Counted from the first letter of the stretch, positions 30,939-42,139 are shown. The stretch: 64,000 bases of DNA from Pachyseris speciosa (GCA_016490735.1 JAEMWC010000079.1:1539501-1603500); one strand, 5' to 3'. Notes: generated from the letters alone by a model not told the origin. Program-made: numbers and translations.

Positions 30939-32527
30939 TCACGTAAAAGGCATTTTGCATAGCTGATATGCGGGTTCCCCAAAGCGCCCTTTAACAATTA
31001 TAGAAAGCTTTTGGCAAGACCACACAGCGAGGGCCATCGCTAATATAACTTCAACTAAAACGTGTCTTTTCCAACGTCTTTGCCACACAGCCATGGCAGC
31101 CATGTTTTGATAACGAGTCTCGATCGCTAGAGAAACGCTGGTGAAAAACCATTCGATCACCAGCTGAAGTGAGACAGTGATTGCAAAGGATCGAAACAAA
31201 TTTAAGAAGGATTGGTTCTCTAAGTAAACAAATTGATACAAGTATAACAAACCATTAACAAACACAATAGCAGTTGATTCAGACAACATACTCATAATGG
31301 CGATATCAGCCATTAGTCTCTCACGGCGGGGAGTACGGAAACTTCCCCAAGGAGCTGATGTTCTTTTCCAAAGCATGTGACCGATGTAATCAATCACAGC
31401 CATTGAATTATTCCAAGAATAGCAATAGATTGTAGGCTTTCAAGATCCGCTTGTAAAACTCGAAAAACTGCAGCCGAGCTGCAATACAAGAATCCCAACA
31501 AGACGTAAGAGTATCCCGGATGGGTGATGTTGTATAACCGCTGAACACATATTCTTGAGATCACTTTAAGGAAGACTCCAGTGAGGGGAGCGAAGAGAGC
31601 AATTAACAGTTTGCCTTCTTTGTTTTGTTTGTTGTATACTCTATAAAGAAAACTGGACATCACCAACAATACAATAACAGGCACACAAGTTGGCGTTGCC
31701 ATTTTACTGATTATAGTTAGTAGCTTTGTCCGGCTTGGTCCTCTGTAGAAATGCTTCGCAAGAAAATAGAATTGTAAACAGAGATTGCAAATGAGGAAGA
31801 AGAAGATTGGAAATTCAATATACACGGACCCGAAATAGGAGGATCTTCCCAAGGCTTGTATAGATATGCGATACAGTGCAGTCAAACAGTAAATACCACA
31901 AGGGACGAGAACGAGTTTCCGTCTCACTCCTTTCAGCTGATATGGGCGAAAAAGCAGAAGGATTAATAAAGATATACAAACGAAATGAGAAACTCCCCAA
32001 GTTACCACAGAAACTGTGAGTACCCATTGCACACGTACTGGGATCAGTTTCTTTGGTTGAAATCTACAGATGAAGAAAATTTTAAAGCAGATGTAAGATA
32101 AAAGTAAGTATACTACCCCTATGAATGGAGCGGCAAGGAATGATATTGAGGCTCCAGTGTACATTGATTTACAAACTGTACAGAGAGCGGATGGTCGAAG
32201 TCGCTTCCAAGCCATGGCTCTGTCTTCATCTTGTTGGTCTTCCAGTCTTTCTTCGTCTTCAACTGGCGAGGTGGCGTTTATAACCTTCACGTTGTAACGG
32301 CCACAGGCTAGATAGTCCAAGTTTGTGACTTCTCCGTCGCTGTATTCTTGGTAAATAAGCTCATCAACAGGTTGGTAATACCATTCTCGACCTGTGCTTT
32401 CCAGAGGATTGAAGCCAAAAGACTCTGCAGTGAATTCAGGTTCTTCCGGGTTGTAGTGCTCTGTTACGCCTCTTGTAAAATTGTACACGATGTTACCGAA
32501 CACTTCTATCAATGTACTGCTACTCAT
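30939..32527 (-). pseudogene. Multi-pass membrane protein family, copy 1 (frameshifted)
   Basis: The N-terminal ~378 residues (ATG at 32527) and the C-terminal ~154 residues both align closely with the intact copy at 38966-40594. They are in different frames because 31 bp are missing near 31395-31400. The intact gene has GIIHGAAEVIERSTMVVIDHIG where this copy reads GIIQ then shifts. The predicted product would stop a few residues later, losing the last membrane segments. The rest is well preserved: CTVCKSMYTGAS, FRPYQLKGVRRKLV, YNITHPGYSYVLLG, RTPRRERLMADIAIMSM. This is either a recent pseudogene or a truncated variant. Upstream of the ATG the frame stays open through a hydrophobic stretch (see copy 2). 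The function is unknown. Confidence 0.75.
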
Positions 32528-33113
32528 TTTCACTTGACAACCTGTTACCAACGTAACAAGAACGAACCACGAGAGACACCAGTGTAGGCAGTATGCTCCG
32601 ACAGTTTTTTGAGGACGCCTTGTATCTTAAATTGAATTTCCTGTGTTCCCTATATTCGTCGCGGCTTGGTTTCGAACTGTTCCCAGCAGAAATTGACAAA
32701 AGAAACATACCGGAAGCCTGAAACCATGCTGCTATTCTTGTTTGGAACCTACTGAAACCATACTTCATACTATCGAATCTCACTGAATTGGGTTCCTCTA
32801 TGATGGGGAGGTGGCGGTGATGTGGGGTGGGCTGGGGGTTGCGGTGGGGAGGTGGACACCTTAATCTCAACTTAGAAAACGTTCAAAGAAAGATATCAAG
32901 GTGAAACCCATGTTAAGGAGGCATATGCATTATTTCTAACCACAGATGTGGCGTGTATTTAAGGGTATCTATTCATTTTCATACTCCGTATTTATACACT
33001 AAATATACGGACTAATGCCGCAGAAAAAAATGGCCGCACCTGAGTTATTTTAAATGTGTTGTTTGGTGCAATTATGTGGCGAATCATCCGTATCCGGAGA
33101 AGAGGTCCTGTTA

Positions 33114-33483
33114 AGGCTGTTTTTCATTAGCGCATAAACACAAGCATAATCATACGCATAAGCACAAGTGAAAGCAGCAGCGACATAAGTATATGCATAA
33201 GCTGAAACATAAGAAGAACGTTCCACTTATTCGCTTATTTTTCACTAGTTACGCACTCGACGTAAGCATAAGCATAAGCACAAGAAAAGCAAAAGGTGTT
33301 CGTTTATCTTGTGCTTATGCTTATGCTTATGTCGAGTGCGTTTCTAGTGAAAACAGCATAAGGCAAATAAATGGACCGTTCTTCTTATGTTTCTGCTTCT
33401 GCTTATGTTTATGTCGCTGCTGTTTTCACTTGTGCTTATGCTTATGAATATGCTTGTGCTTATGAGCTAGTGAAAACCAGCCT
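33114..33483. mobile_element. 370-bp foldback MITE with TTA duplication
   Basis: Left aggctgtttttcattagc and right gctagtgaaaaccagcct are inverted. They are flanked by TTA at 33111-33113 and 33484-33486. The interior consists of gcataagcat/atgcttatgc strings in opposite orientations and an internal palindrome. It is the same family as 4728-4943. Confidence 0.8.
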
Positions 33484-34064
33484 TTAGTCTCTGGTAGGAG
33501 TCTTTCGATGGCGTATTGCAAGAGGTGTGATGGCTGAGTGGATTGGAAACCAAATCTTTTGAACGACGTTGTTTGGACGAAAACGTCTACAAATTTCGAT
33601 TGTTCTATTTTCTACAAATACTAATGACAAAGAATAAAGTTTGGTTCGATAGTTAGGAAACGTGCGTTTCATGATGGGGAATGTTTTCTGCGGCAATGCT
33701 CGATGTAAGTTCACTGATCAACCTATGTTGAATCAGGATCAAGCAACAGCGGAATGGCAGTTCCCTCAGTGAACTTTGTACGGAATTTATCAAAACACTT
33801 CGACAGGTAAATTTCGAAAAAAAAAACGCTACTTCAGTTATGTTCTTTGAAACACTCAGAACCTCAGTCCCTTTCGAAACTAGCAATCACATGGACTGTT
33901 ATTGTTGGCGTTATCAGGTGTTTGAATTAGAGTTTCAAGCTGTCTTAGCCGGTTGATTGTCCAATGACCACGAAGCTGAAGGATCTCCCGTGACAGTTAA
34001 GGGTTGTCCAATACACCCAATCGAAATGTCTCCTTATTCTCTATACAAACGTTAATTAAAAACA

Positions 34065-34378
34065 TAATTGTGTCAATAACAAAATGCTCGAATGTGATTG
34101 GTTCGTAACAGCCTTTATTTGTGTCTTAATTGACTGCTTCAGGTCCAAACTGTCCGATTTGAGCTGTCCGATTACAAACACTTGTAATCGGACAGGCCAA
34201 ATCGGACAGTTACCTTATTTGGGTATGTTGAGCAGTGGCTGCCATGTCGTGTCAGTTGTCAATTTTCGCGCTTTGTAAAATAGCAACAATTTCCGTTGGT
34301 TATTTTGTACAAATATACATTTTACAATTTAAAAAGTTGACCTCTAGAGTTTCTCGCATTTTGTTATTGACACAATTA
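34065..34378. mobile_element. ~314-bp MITE with 23-bp TIRs
   Basis: taattgtgtcaataacaaaa (34065 on) is repeated inverted as ttttgttattgacacaatta (34359-34378). It contains a separate hairpin at 34148-34211 whose arms share gtccgatt and tgtaatcgg. It is non-coding. Confidence 0.7.
34148..34211. repeat. Near-perfect hairpin inside MITE
   Basis: The arms aactgtccgattt and gctgtccgattacaa are mirrored by ttgtaatcggacag and aaatcggacagtt around a four-base centre. Confidence 0.75.
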
Positions 34379-34886
34379 ATTGGTAATCGGACTTCGCGTC
34401 GTACAATTCAGGGGTAATCGTGCTCGTAATTTCAAATCACTCGCCCGATTACTGCCTGAATTGTACTCCACTCTGTCCTATTACCATTACTTATTTTTCG
34501 CCCTTCTCAATAATTGCTAATATCGGTCAAGAGGAAATAGCTTGAAACTTAGTTTAAGTTAAGTTTAAGTTTATTGTTTTCTGCACTATTTACAAACATT
34601 TCTACATTAAATTACATTACATGGGTAGAGAAATAGGCCAGCAACTAAATTACACAAGTGATAAAAAGCAAATGTGCGCAGTGACCAAAGTAGCTTAGGC
34701 TTTCGAGTTGGTCACTGCCACGGACAATTAATTGGCATGAACATGTACATAGATAGATATTTAAAGAACCAAGAAGGTAAAAATGCAATAGGCTATATAA
34801 ATGATATATAGATTACATAACAAAAAAAAACATTTATTAATATTACTTAATAATAAAAAACTAACAGGATATGAGCAGACTAACAC

Positions 34887-36419
34887 TTAAGAAACAGATT
34901 GAGTATTTAGAAGATATAGTTTGTATTGTTTATAAAAATGGTTGTAAGATAGTTTTTTTAATTCTAAGGGGATAGATTCCCAGATCTTTGATGCTACAAA
35001 AGAAAACGTAGTTGCACCATAATTATTATTTATACTTGGTCTATAAATATTAAAATGTGTCGCAAATCTGGTATTATAGCTGTGGATCTCAGAAGCTAGT
35101 GTAAGAGTTCCAGAAAATATTGCTGGAATGTTAGCGGGGTCACTATTAATTTTGTGTATAAAAAGAGCTAATTTGAATTTGTAAATGTTCTCGAGTGTGA
35201 GGATTTGCAAAAGATTGAAATAAGACATAGCACTATCCCTGCTATGAGCAAAGAATATGCTACGTACACATTTATTCTGTTTTGTTTTGACCTTTTGTAG
35301 CCTTGTTTTACAGGCACTACCCCAACTTGTAATAGCATAAGTTAGATATGGATAAATGAATGAGTAATACAGCTGTTTTACAGTATGAACATCTACATAA
35401 TATCGTAATTTATTAATAATTCCTACATTTTTCATTAATTTATTGTTGATATGCTGGATTTTGGGTCCCCAATGTAAATTTTGATCAAAAAATACACCTA
35501 AATATTTTATTTGACTTTTACGCTCAATTTCAGGTATATGTATATTTCCACCCATTCTTGAGGATGAAATTACCATATAGTTTGTCTTGGTTAGGTTAAT
35601 GGATAGTTTCTTAGTGGCACAATACTTAAAAACTAATTGTAATTCCTCATACATAATAGATTCAAGGTGTTGTAAGTTGGCACTTGTATAAAACATATTT
35701 GTATCATCAGCAAAGATTCTAAAGGATAACTTATTAGAGCAGTTTGGCAAGTCATTAATATAAAGCAGAAATAACAGTGGACCCAAGGTTGAACCTTGTG
35801 GTATTCCACAGGTAATAGTTTCACTACAGGATTTGGTATCACCAATCTTGACAAATTGAGTCCGATTGTGTAGATAGTTTTCAAACCACTTAAAAGGAGT
35901 TCCACGAATTCCATAATGGTAAAGTTTAGACAACAGAATGTTATGGTTTACCGTGTTAAATGCTTTAGAAAAATCAAGGAAAAGACCACATGTAACTAAT
36001 TTTTTATCCATGGCCTTCTTAAGTGTATCAGTGATTTCAAAAATAGCCTGCTCAGTTGAGTATCCTTTCCTAAATCCAAACTGATATTGATACATAATTT
36101 GATGTTTTTCTAAGAAGCTGTAAAGTTGATTGTAGATTAGCCTTTCAAACACTTTACTAAAAGGCGACAAAGTTGAAATAGGCCTGTAGTTACCTGGGTC
36201 AGTGACATCACCACTTTTATAAACTGGAGTAACCTGAGCAACTTTCAGAATATTAGGGACTACTCCAGTTTCAATTGATTGATTGTAAATTTTTGTAAAA
36301 GGTAATGATAGTGGCTCAGCAGCCAGTTTGATTAGTTTGTTAGGTATATCAATTGATGATTTGTTTGCATCCAAGGTTTTAAACAGAGAAAAAACCTGGG
36401 TTTCTGTTACAGTGGACAT
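34887..36419 (-). CDS. LINE ORF2 reverse transcriptase, N-truncated
   Basis: 510 codons from the first ATG; the frame stays open about 20 codons further upstream. The reverse transcriptase motifs are complete: NYRPISTLSPFSKVFERLI (~83-101), QFGFRKGYSTEQAI (~113-126), LFLDFSKAFNTVNH (~147-160), GIPQGSTLGPLLFLLYINDL (~206-225), the catalytic FADDTN (~237-242), and TKTNYMVIS/KYLGVFFDQ after it. The C-terminus has the WGSACKTRLQKVKTKQNKC region typical of jockey/CR1-type ORF2. The apurinic endonuclease domain is absent, so this copy is non-autonomous. The enzyme copies element RNA at a nicked target. Confidence 0.92.
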   Translation of the reverse strand: MSTVTETQVFSLFKTLDANKSSIDIPNKLIKLAAEPLSLPFTKIYNQSIETGVVPNILKVAQVTPVYKSGDVTDPGNYRPISTLSPFSKVFERLIYNQLYSFLEKHQIMYQYQFGFRKGYSTEQAIFEITDTLKKAMDKKLVTCGLFLDFSKAFNTVNHNILLSKLYHYGIRGTPFKWFENYLHNRTQFVKIGDTKSCSETITCGIPQGSTLGPLLFLLYINDLPNCSNKLSFRIFADDTNMFYTSANLQHLESIMYEELQLVFKYCATKKLSINLTKTNYMVISSSRMGGNIHIPEIERKSQIKYLGVFFDQNLHWGPKIQHINNKLMKNVGIINKLRYYVDVHTVKQLYYSFIYPYLTYAITSWGSACKTRLQKVKTKQNKCVRSIFFAHSRDSAMSYFNLLQILTLENIYKFKLALFIHKINSDPANIPAIFSGTLTLASEIHSYNTRFATHFNIYRPSINNNYGATTFSFVASKIWESIPLELKKLSYNHFYKQYKLYLLNTQSVS

Positions 36420-36471
36420 AGCAAAACTGCTGGTTGGAGAAAATGAGATATACTTTGTAGGATTTTCATTA

Positions 36472-36770
36472 ATTAGTCAAAGACTCATTAACGTAAATGT
36501 TACTATTTCCAGAATTGTTCGTTTCAGCAACTGAAGGCAAATGACTGGTGTTTTTTCCAACCAAATTCTTTCGTTTCTTGTAGACTTCCTCCCTCCTCTC
36601 TTCGGAGAAATTTGACTATCAAACGATTTTTTACTTTCTGCGTATCAGGAAGCCTGTGGGCTGTTGCAATGTCGCTGCCCTCAATTTCTACTCCAATAAG
36701 AGAACCAATTTCTTTGACTTAGCTTTCAAGAGTTGTTGGCGAAATATTTGTGAAATTTAAGGCAAAATTA
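36472..36770 (-). pseudogene. LINE ORF1-like fragment
   Basis: The minus-strand frame, with one stop near its upstream end, reads KEIGSLIGVEIEGSDI, AHRLPDTQKVKNRLIVKFL, RREERREEVYKKRKNLVGK and ends SNIYVNESLTN before a TAA. The order (hydrophobic helix, HRL, IVKF basic segment, RKNL, IYVNESLT) is that of the ORF1 RNA-binding protein of many animal non-LTR elements. The join to ORF2 sequence immediately after suggests an internal deletion removed the ORF1 end and the endonuclease. Confidence 0.65.
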
Positions 36771-38074
36771 TAGGATACTCTCTAGTCTCTTGTCACATGT
36801 CTCAATTTTGGATCTTGTTAACACAGCCTGTTCAACAGAGAGCTGAACTTGATCAAAGGTGGCTAATTCCGTTTGGCAAATCACCAGCCATTTCCGTTCA
36901 TGACAAGTAAATAATGAAACAAAGACGGGTTAGACGTCTTAAACGGCCTTTTTTTTTAAACCTGTGCATAATTTTAGCTGATTATCGGTTGTATTTTTAG
37001 ATAAGGATCGCAATAAGCCTCCGAAACGTCATCAATCGTCAGGTTGTTAGTTAAAAAAAGTTCAAATTATGGAATAAATTGACGTTTTGTATCAAATTGC
37101 TCACAGTTTCCATGCTTAATATGTGCTGTAAACCTATATTTTGCTCAAAGGCTGCTTTAGTAAGGCAAAACTTGCTCCACCAGTTGCTAAAACCACAACT
37201 GCTCCAGACGCCAAACGGTGTTCAAAAGTTCCCGAGTACAATCGGAACAGGGCTAAATTTAGCCGTTTTCGTACTTAAATATCTTTCCCGAACATATCTC
37301 GCATAACCCAGTAAAATAAAAACACTTACAATAACGGGCAAAAACAATAAATTAACAATAAACACTAACAATAACGGGTGATAACAAAATTAATATAGTG
37401 ACCCCATCTGTTGATGCGTTTTTTCAATGTCCTATGCATGGCTATGAATTGTGCCTAGTTTGACAAAAATCTGTACAGTCAGACAGTACGTCATTTTCTA
37501 TGACGCCTACGTAAATAATAAAAACAGAGAGGACAACGCTAGAAATTGTTCACTTTCAGATACTTTAACCTCACTTAAGTTGGAATTAATTATAAGTTTC
37601 TGAGGTCCGTTTCAGTTGAAAGTCCCTGGCATGCGTTTTTCTAAACTCCCGAAAACGTTTCGGGCCCGAAAAATTAGGTTCATTAAAAGTAATTGGATTT
37701 TTAATATTTTAAATAATATTTTAAGAGAGAACTATATATAAAATTAAGAAATAATTGGGGTTGTTTTGTTCAAAAAGGTAGTGCCAATCGATTGAAAACC
37801 GACTTTAAAACTACTTCTCAGGTCCGAAATGGCTTCCGGAGTTTTGAGAAACTCACTTCTGGAATTGAGTGGAAACGAGGCTGGAGGTGAATTTGTTTTG
37901 ATACAAACCTTTCTGTCTTTGTCATGCAAATGCGGACTAATTAGCATAAGAAGAACATGATTTACACGAGAAAAGCAGTGAGCTCCGAACAAGGTCAAAA
38001 CCGGCTTTTTTTATTTTAAAATGGGCTATTATAAGTATTAGATAGTTACTGAGGCCGGCAGCAATATGTGATAT

Positions 38075-38332
38075 ATTGATGTAATGAATATTTAACAATA
38101 TTTACTATTCAACGCCCATTGCCATGGTTCTCTCTCTGCACTAAATCACTGATTGTAGTCTTGTATATACTACCCCTGAGAATTTCCCTGCTGACAAAAA
38201 GGACCGCCCCCGTTTTCCTGACACACTTGTTTTAGCATCTTTTAAAGACTGCAATCAGTAATTTAGTGCAGAGACAGAACAATGGCACTGGGTGTTCAAT
38301 AGTAAATATTGTTAAATATTCATTACATCAAT
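38075..38332. mobile_element. Inverted-repeat element with ~90-bp arms
   Basis: attgatgtaatgaatattta to gattgtagtctt is mirrored by aagactgcaatc to taaatattcattacatcaat, with ~10% divergence. The centre is ~70 bp. In the paralogous block only the outer right end is visible at about 45670-45690. Confidence 0.75.
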
Positions 38333-38530
38333 TTTAATAGTATTAAAATTACTTTACCTTTCAAGGCTTTAATACATACGAAATGACTTTCTTTTGACGA
38401 AAATTGTGCATCGAATATAATTTACGTTTAGTGTTGGTAAATGGGGCTTTCCAGAAGGAAACGGGCCTTAGACCTGTATATCACATGTGTGTGAGTGGTA
38501 AGTAGCGAAATCAAAGATCTAGAGACACTA

Positions 38531-38700
38531 AAAAAAGACCTTTATTTACCCTCGGCAATGTTTATAGCTCACAAAGGCTAATGGGGCCGAGCAAATAAGA
38601 GAAAATAAATACATAGGTGCGTAACCCAGCTAGAGTGGGAACCTGGGCCTCCGGATTACAATTCCGACACTCTAACCACTCGGCCACCCCTGCCTCCCTC
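38531..38700 (-). mobile_element. tRNA-derived SINE-like insertion
   Basis: The minus-strand head ggcaggggtggccgagtggt with ttagagtgtcggaattgtaa and tccggaggcccaggttccc resembles a tRNA A box and anticodon arm. The T arm is distorted (13-base loop), so it is not a functional tRNA. An AT-rich tail follows. The paralogous site at about 46075 lacks exactly this segment (gacacttgtgctta), which confirms an insertion. Confidence 0.75.
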
Positions 38701-38965
38701 CACTTGTGCTTAACTTGTTGATTTAAAAACTGAAAGTCTTAGTGGGTTCTTCGCAATGTCTTTTTCCTCATCTTGTTCCTCAAGGTCACCCATTTCAAGG
38801 GTTTTATCAAGCGTCGGTGAGCAAATCGACATCTGATCGCAACCCAGCATTGGACGCAAATAACAAGCATGATTCATTAGCAGCCCTGGATGATCACAGA
38901 GTTTCGTCCCGAGAACACAAGTAAATAAACGCCCAAGATTTTATGAACGATAATGTACTTTATGA

Positions 38966-40594
38966 TCACGTAAAAGGCATTTTGCATGGCAGATATGAGA
39001 GTTCACTAAAGCGACCTTTAACAATTATAAAAAGCTTTGTGCAAGACCACACAGCCACGGACAGCCCTATTATAACTTCAACTAAAACGTGTCTTTTCCA
39101 TCGTCTTCGCCACACAGCCATGGCAGCCATGTTTTGATAACGAGTCTCGATCGCTAGAGAAACGCTGGTGAAAAACCATTCGATCACCAGCTGAAGTGAA
39201 ACAGTGATTGCAAAGGATCCAAACAAATTGAAGAAAGATTGGTTCTCTAAGTAAACCAATTGATACAGGTATAACAAACCATTAACATACACAATAGCAG
39301 TTGATTCAGACAACATACTCATAATGGCAATATCTGCCATTAGTCTCTCACGGCGAGGAGTTCGGAAACTTCCCCAAGGAGCTGATGTTCTTTTCCAAAG
39401 CATGTGACCGATGTGATCAATCACAACCATTGTGCTTCGCTCTATGACTTCTGCAGCGCCGTGAATTATTCCAAGAATAGCAATAGATTGTAGGCTTTCA
39501 AGATCTGCTTGTAAAACTCGAAAAACCGCAGCCGAGCTACAATACAAGAATACCAACAAGACGTAAGAGTATCCCGGATGGGTGATGTTGTATAATCGCT
39601 GAACGCATGCTCTTGAGATTACTTTAAGGAAAACTCCACTGAGGGGAGCGAAAAGAGCAATTAATAGTCTGCCTGCTCCTTTGAGTTTTTGTTTGTTATA
39701 CGCTTCATAAATATAATTGGTTATCACCAACAATACAATCAAAGGCGCACAAGTTGGCAGTGCCATTTTACAGGTTACAGTTAGTAGCTTTGTCCGGCTT
39801 AGTCCTCTGTAGAAATGCTTTGCGAGAAAATAGCTTTGCAAACAGAGATTGGAAATGACGAACAAGTAAGTTGGTAATTTCAAATACACGGGCTCGAAAT
39901 AGGCAAGTTTTCCCAAAGCTTGCATAGCTATGGGATACAGTGCATTCACACAACACATTACACAAGAGACAACAACGAGTTTCCGTTTCACTCCTTTCAG
40001 CTGATATGGGCGAAAAAGCAGAAGAAATCCTAAAAATATAGAGACGAAATAAAAAACTTCTGAAATTACCAAATAAATTGTGATTACCCATTGCACAGGT
40101 CTTGGGATTAGTTCCTTTGGTTGAGATGCACAGCTGAAGTAAGTCTTGTAGATGAGGTAAGATATAAGTATGTATACTATCCCTATGAATGGAGCGGCAA
40201 GCAATGATATTGAGGCTCCAGTGTACATTGATTTACAAACTGTACAGAGAGCGGATGGTCGAAGTCGCTTCCAAGCCATGGCACTGTCTTCATCTTGTTG
40301 GTCTTCCTGTCTTTCTTCTTCTTCTTCAACTGGTGAGATGGCGTTTATAACCTTCACGTTGTAACGGCCACAGGCTAGATAGTCCAAGCTTGTGGCTTCT
40401 CTGTCGCTGTATTCTTGGTAAATAAGCTCGTCAACAGGTTGGTAATACCATTCTCGACCTGTGCTTTCCAAAGGATTGTAGCCAAAAGACTCTGCAGTGA
40501 ATTCAGGTTCGTCTGGGTTGTAGTGCTCTGTTACGCCTCTTGTAAAACTGTACACAATGTTACCAAACACTTCTATCAATGTACTGCTACTCAT
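38966..40594 (-). CDS. Multi-pass membrane protein, copy 2 (intact, family unrecognised)
   Basis: 542 codons from the first ATG (40594). A soluble N-terminus of ~120 residues has an acidic run (EEEERQEDQQDED) and CTVC. About nine to eleven hydrophobic segments follow: ~127-152, 165-195, 204-228, 240-262, 278-298, 308-330, 340-362, 424-447, 455-483, 503-525, with the conserved-looking loops FRPYQLKG, YNITHPGYSY (possible N-glycosylation site) and RTPRRERLMAD. I do not recognise the family; channel, transporter or receptor are all possible. The frame stays open ~35 codons upstream of the ATG with a hydrophobic run (LSWFVLV), so a signal peptide from an upstream exon is plausible. It is part of a three-copy tandem family. 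Confidence 0.85.
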   Translation of the reverse strand: MSSSTLIEVFGNIVYSFTRGVTEHYNPDEPEFTAESFGYNPLESTGREWYYQPVDELIYQEYSDREATSLDYLACGRYNVKVINAISPVEEEEERQEDQQDEDSAMAWKRLRPSALCTVCKSMYTGASISLLAAPFIGIVYILISYLIYKTYFSCASQPKELIPRPVQWVITIYLVISEVFYFVSIFLGFLLLFRPYQLKGVKRKLVVVSCVMCCVNALYPIAMQALGKLAYFEPVYLKLPTYLFVISNLCLQSYFLAKHFYRGLSRTKLLTVTCKMALPTCAPLIVLLVITNYIYEAYNKQKLKGAGRLLIALFAPLSGVFLKVISRACVQRLYNITHPGYSYVLLVFLYCSSAAVFRVLQADLESLQSIAILGIIHGAAEVIERSTMVVIDHIGHMLWKRTSAPWGSFRTPRRERLMADIAIMSMLSESTAIVYVNGLLYLYQLVYLENQSFFNLFGSFAITVSLQLVIEWFFTSVSLAIETRYQNMAAMAVWRRRWKRHVLVEVIIGLSVAVWSCTKLFIIVKGRFSELSYLPCKMPFT

Positions 40595-41857
40595 TTTCAC
40601 TTGATAACCTGTGATGAACTTAACAAGAACGAACCACGAAAGACACCAGTGGAGGCAGTATGCTCCGACAGCTTGGATGAGGGCGTCTTGTGTGTTTAAT
40701 TATAATTGCCTGTGATCCCTTTTTATATTCTTGACGGCTTGGTTTCGAACTGCGCTCTCGGTTGTAGAACTCTTCAAAGAAAAGAAATACTGGAGGCCTA
40801 AAACTCACTCGGAAACTGTTTTGGTATGCGAAACTGCTGTATTATAGGCTACTTCCGTAGAAACTTGACGCCAAGGCTTGAAACACTGGCAAGGGCTTTC
40901 GTAAAGTTTAACTCGGCATAGAACGTGATTTAAACCGGAATAATAAAGCGGAGAAGCAAACTTACAGTACACACAAATATTAAGGTGACAGATCAGAGAA
41001 CTAAATTTAAACGATACAAAAAACACACGCATTGTTTGGTGCTGTAGGGGCCACAAAATCTGGATCTGAAGTACGGCCTGATCGGAAACTCCGAAATCAA
41101 AGCTCTTGCAAGAAGGCTGCTTCTAAAAGTGTTCTCGTTGAAATCAACGGCAATATGAAAATTTAAATGCGTTCCTGTTTAATCCTAATGCCTGCGTGAC
41201 ATTTCCACATAACACGAGAAACGGAAAGTGGTGCGAAAGTGGTGCGGAAGTGGTGCGGCAGACCGGATACGCTTCCTTCTATGGTACATATCTTTTATCG
41301 AACCCTTTTTATTATTTTCCTTACTGTACTTCGATTTTTATTATTATTATTGTTCTAGTAGATCAATAATTGTAAACTTAAGATTGTTTGATAATTTGTT
41401 AATAAAGATTATTATTATCATAAAAGATAAGGAACTAATCTTTTTTTAAAAAAAAAACTAATTGCCAACGAGTCATCCGAGTGGAGCTGACGCTCGGATG
41501 GCGAGGTGGCAGCGAATAGAGCCGCGCAAGAAATAAGAGTAGGCAGAAAAATTCTCGATCGAGCTTCAAAAAGTGTAACCTGATGTAATATAGATTCCCC
41601 TGAGACTTTGATTTAAGCCAATTGCAACGACGGAACTATTGCAACCAATGAAAAGACGTGTTAGATTTTGGTGTTAACCAATCAAAAGGCGGTACTGGGC
41701 GCACAAGCGTTCCTTCCCTTTCGTTTCCGCTTGTTTCGTACCTTTGCCTACTGAGATTCTGTGGGTTTTGCAGGCGTTCGTCTTTTTGGTTTGTTTTTTC
41801 GTTTTTGTGTTTATTGAACTGTGGATAATTTCAAATACAGTTGGTCAAAAGACCATA

Positions 41858-41935
41858 TCGAACCAGAGTGTTCGCCACTGAATTGAACTCTTGAACCAGC
41901 GTGTTCATCAATCGAACCAGCGTGTTCCCCCTCAC
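41858..41935. repeat. Short degenerate tandem (gaaccagcgtgttc)
   Basis: Three spaced copies of gaaccag(a/c)gtgttc occur, followed by weaker aatcagtgt(a/g)ttctca copies to about 42095. The rest of 41050-42139 shows nothing else. Confidence 0.5.
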
Positions 41936-42139
41936 TTTGGTCATATTGAACTGAAAGTTTAACCGGCCAGCGTGCCTTTACGAAGAACTTGATCTAATAC
42001 GAATTTTCAGGTAAATTGACGGAGGGGTCGACGGACAATACTCGTTGAATCAGTGTATTCTCATATCCAATCAGTGTGTTCTCAAATCGAGTCAAAGTAG
42101 TGGCAGGCGAAATCGTTGGCAGTGTGTTTATCTCAAGCA

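Larger units (their letters stand above)
34556..36790 (-). mobile_element. LINE copy 2 (jockey/CR1-like), partial
   Basis: This is a minus-strand non-LTR retrotransposon with an aagttt-type tail at 34556-34572, an ORF2 reverse transcriptase (34887-36419) and an ORF1-like remnant (36472-36770). The endonuclease half of ORF2 is missing, so ORF1-like sequence sits directly upstream of the reverse transcriptase. The 3' 870 bp are nearly identical to copy 1 at 23.8 kb, which implies recent activity of this family. Confidence 0.9.
36905..38960. repeat. Segmental duplication block, 3' flank of membrane gene copy 2
   Basis: Aligns in order with 44765-47290, the 3' flank of copy 3: gacgtcttaaacgg, aataRgcctcYgaaacg, caatgtcctatgcatggcta, gcatgactcattagcagccc-type phrases. 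A shorter stretch (30830-30938) flanks copy 1 the same way. There are no genes inside. It holds a MITE and a SINE. Confidence 0.8.

Noticed and set aside
36328..36534. Plus-strand ORF spanning the LINE ORF1/ORF2 junction
   Set aside because: Antisense to recognisable LINE coding sequence.
38620..38700. tRNA gene on the minus strand
   Set aside because: The T arm has an oversized loop and the segment is absent from the paralogous site as part of a 170-bp insertion.
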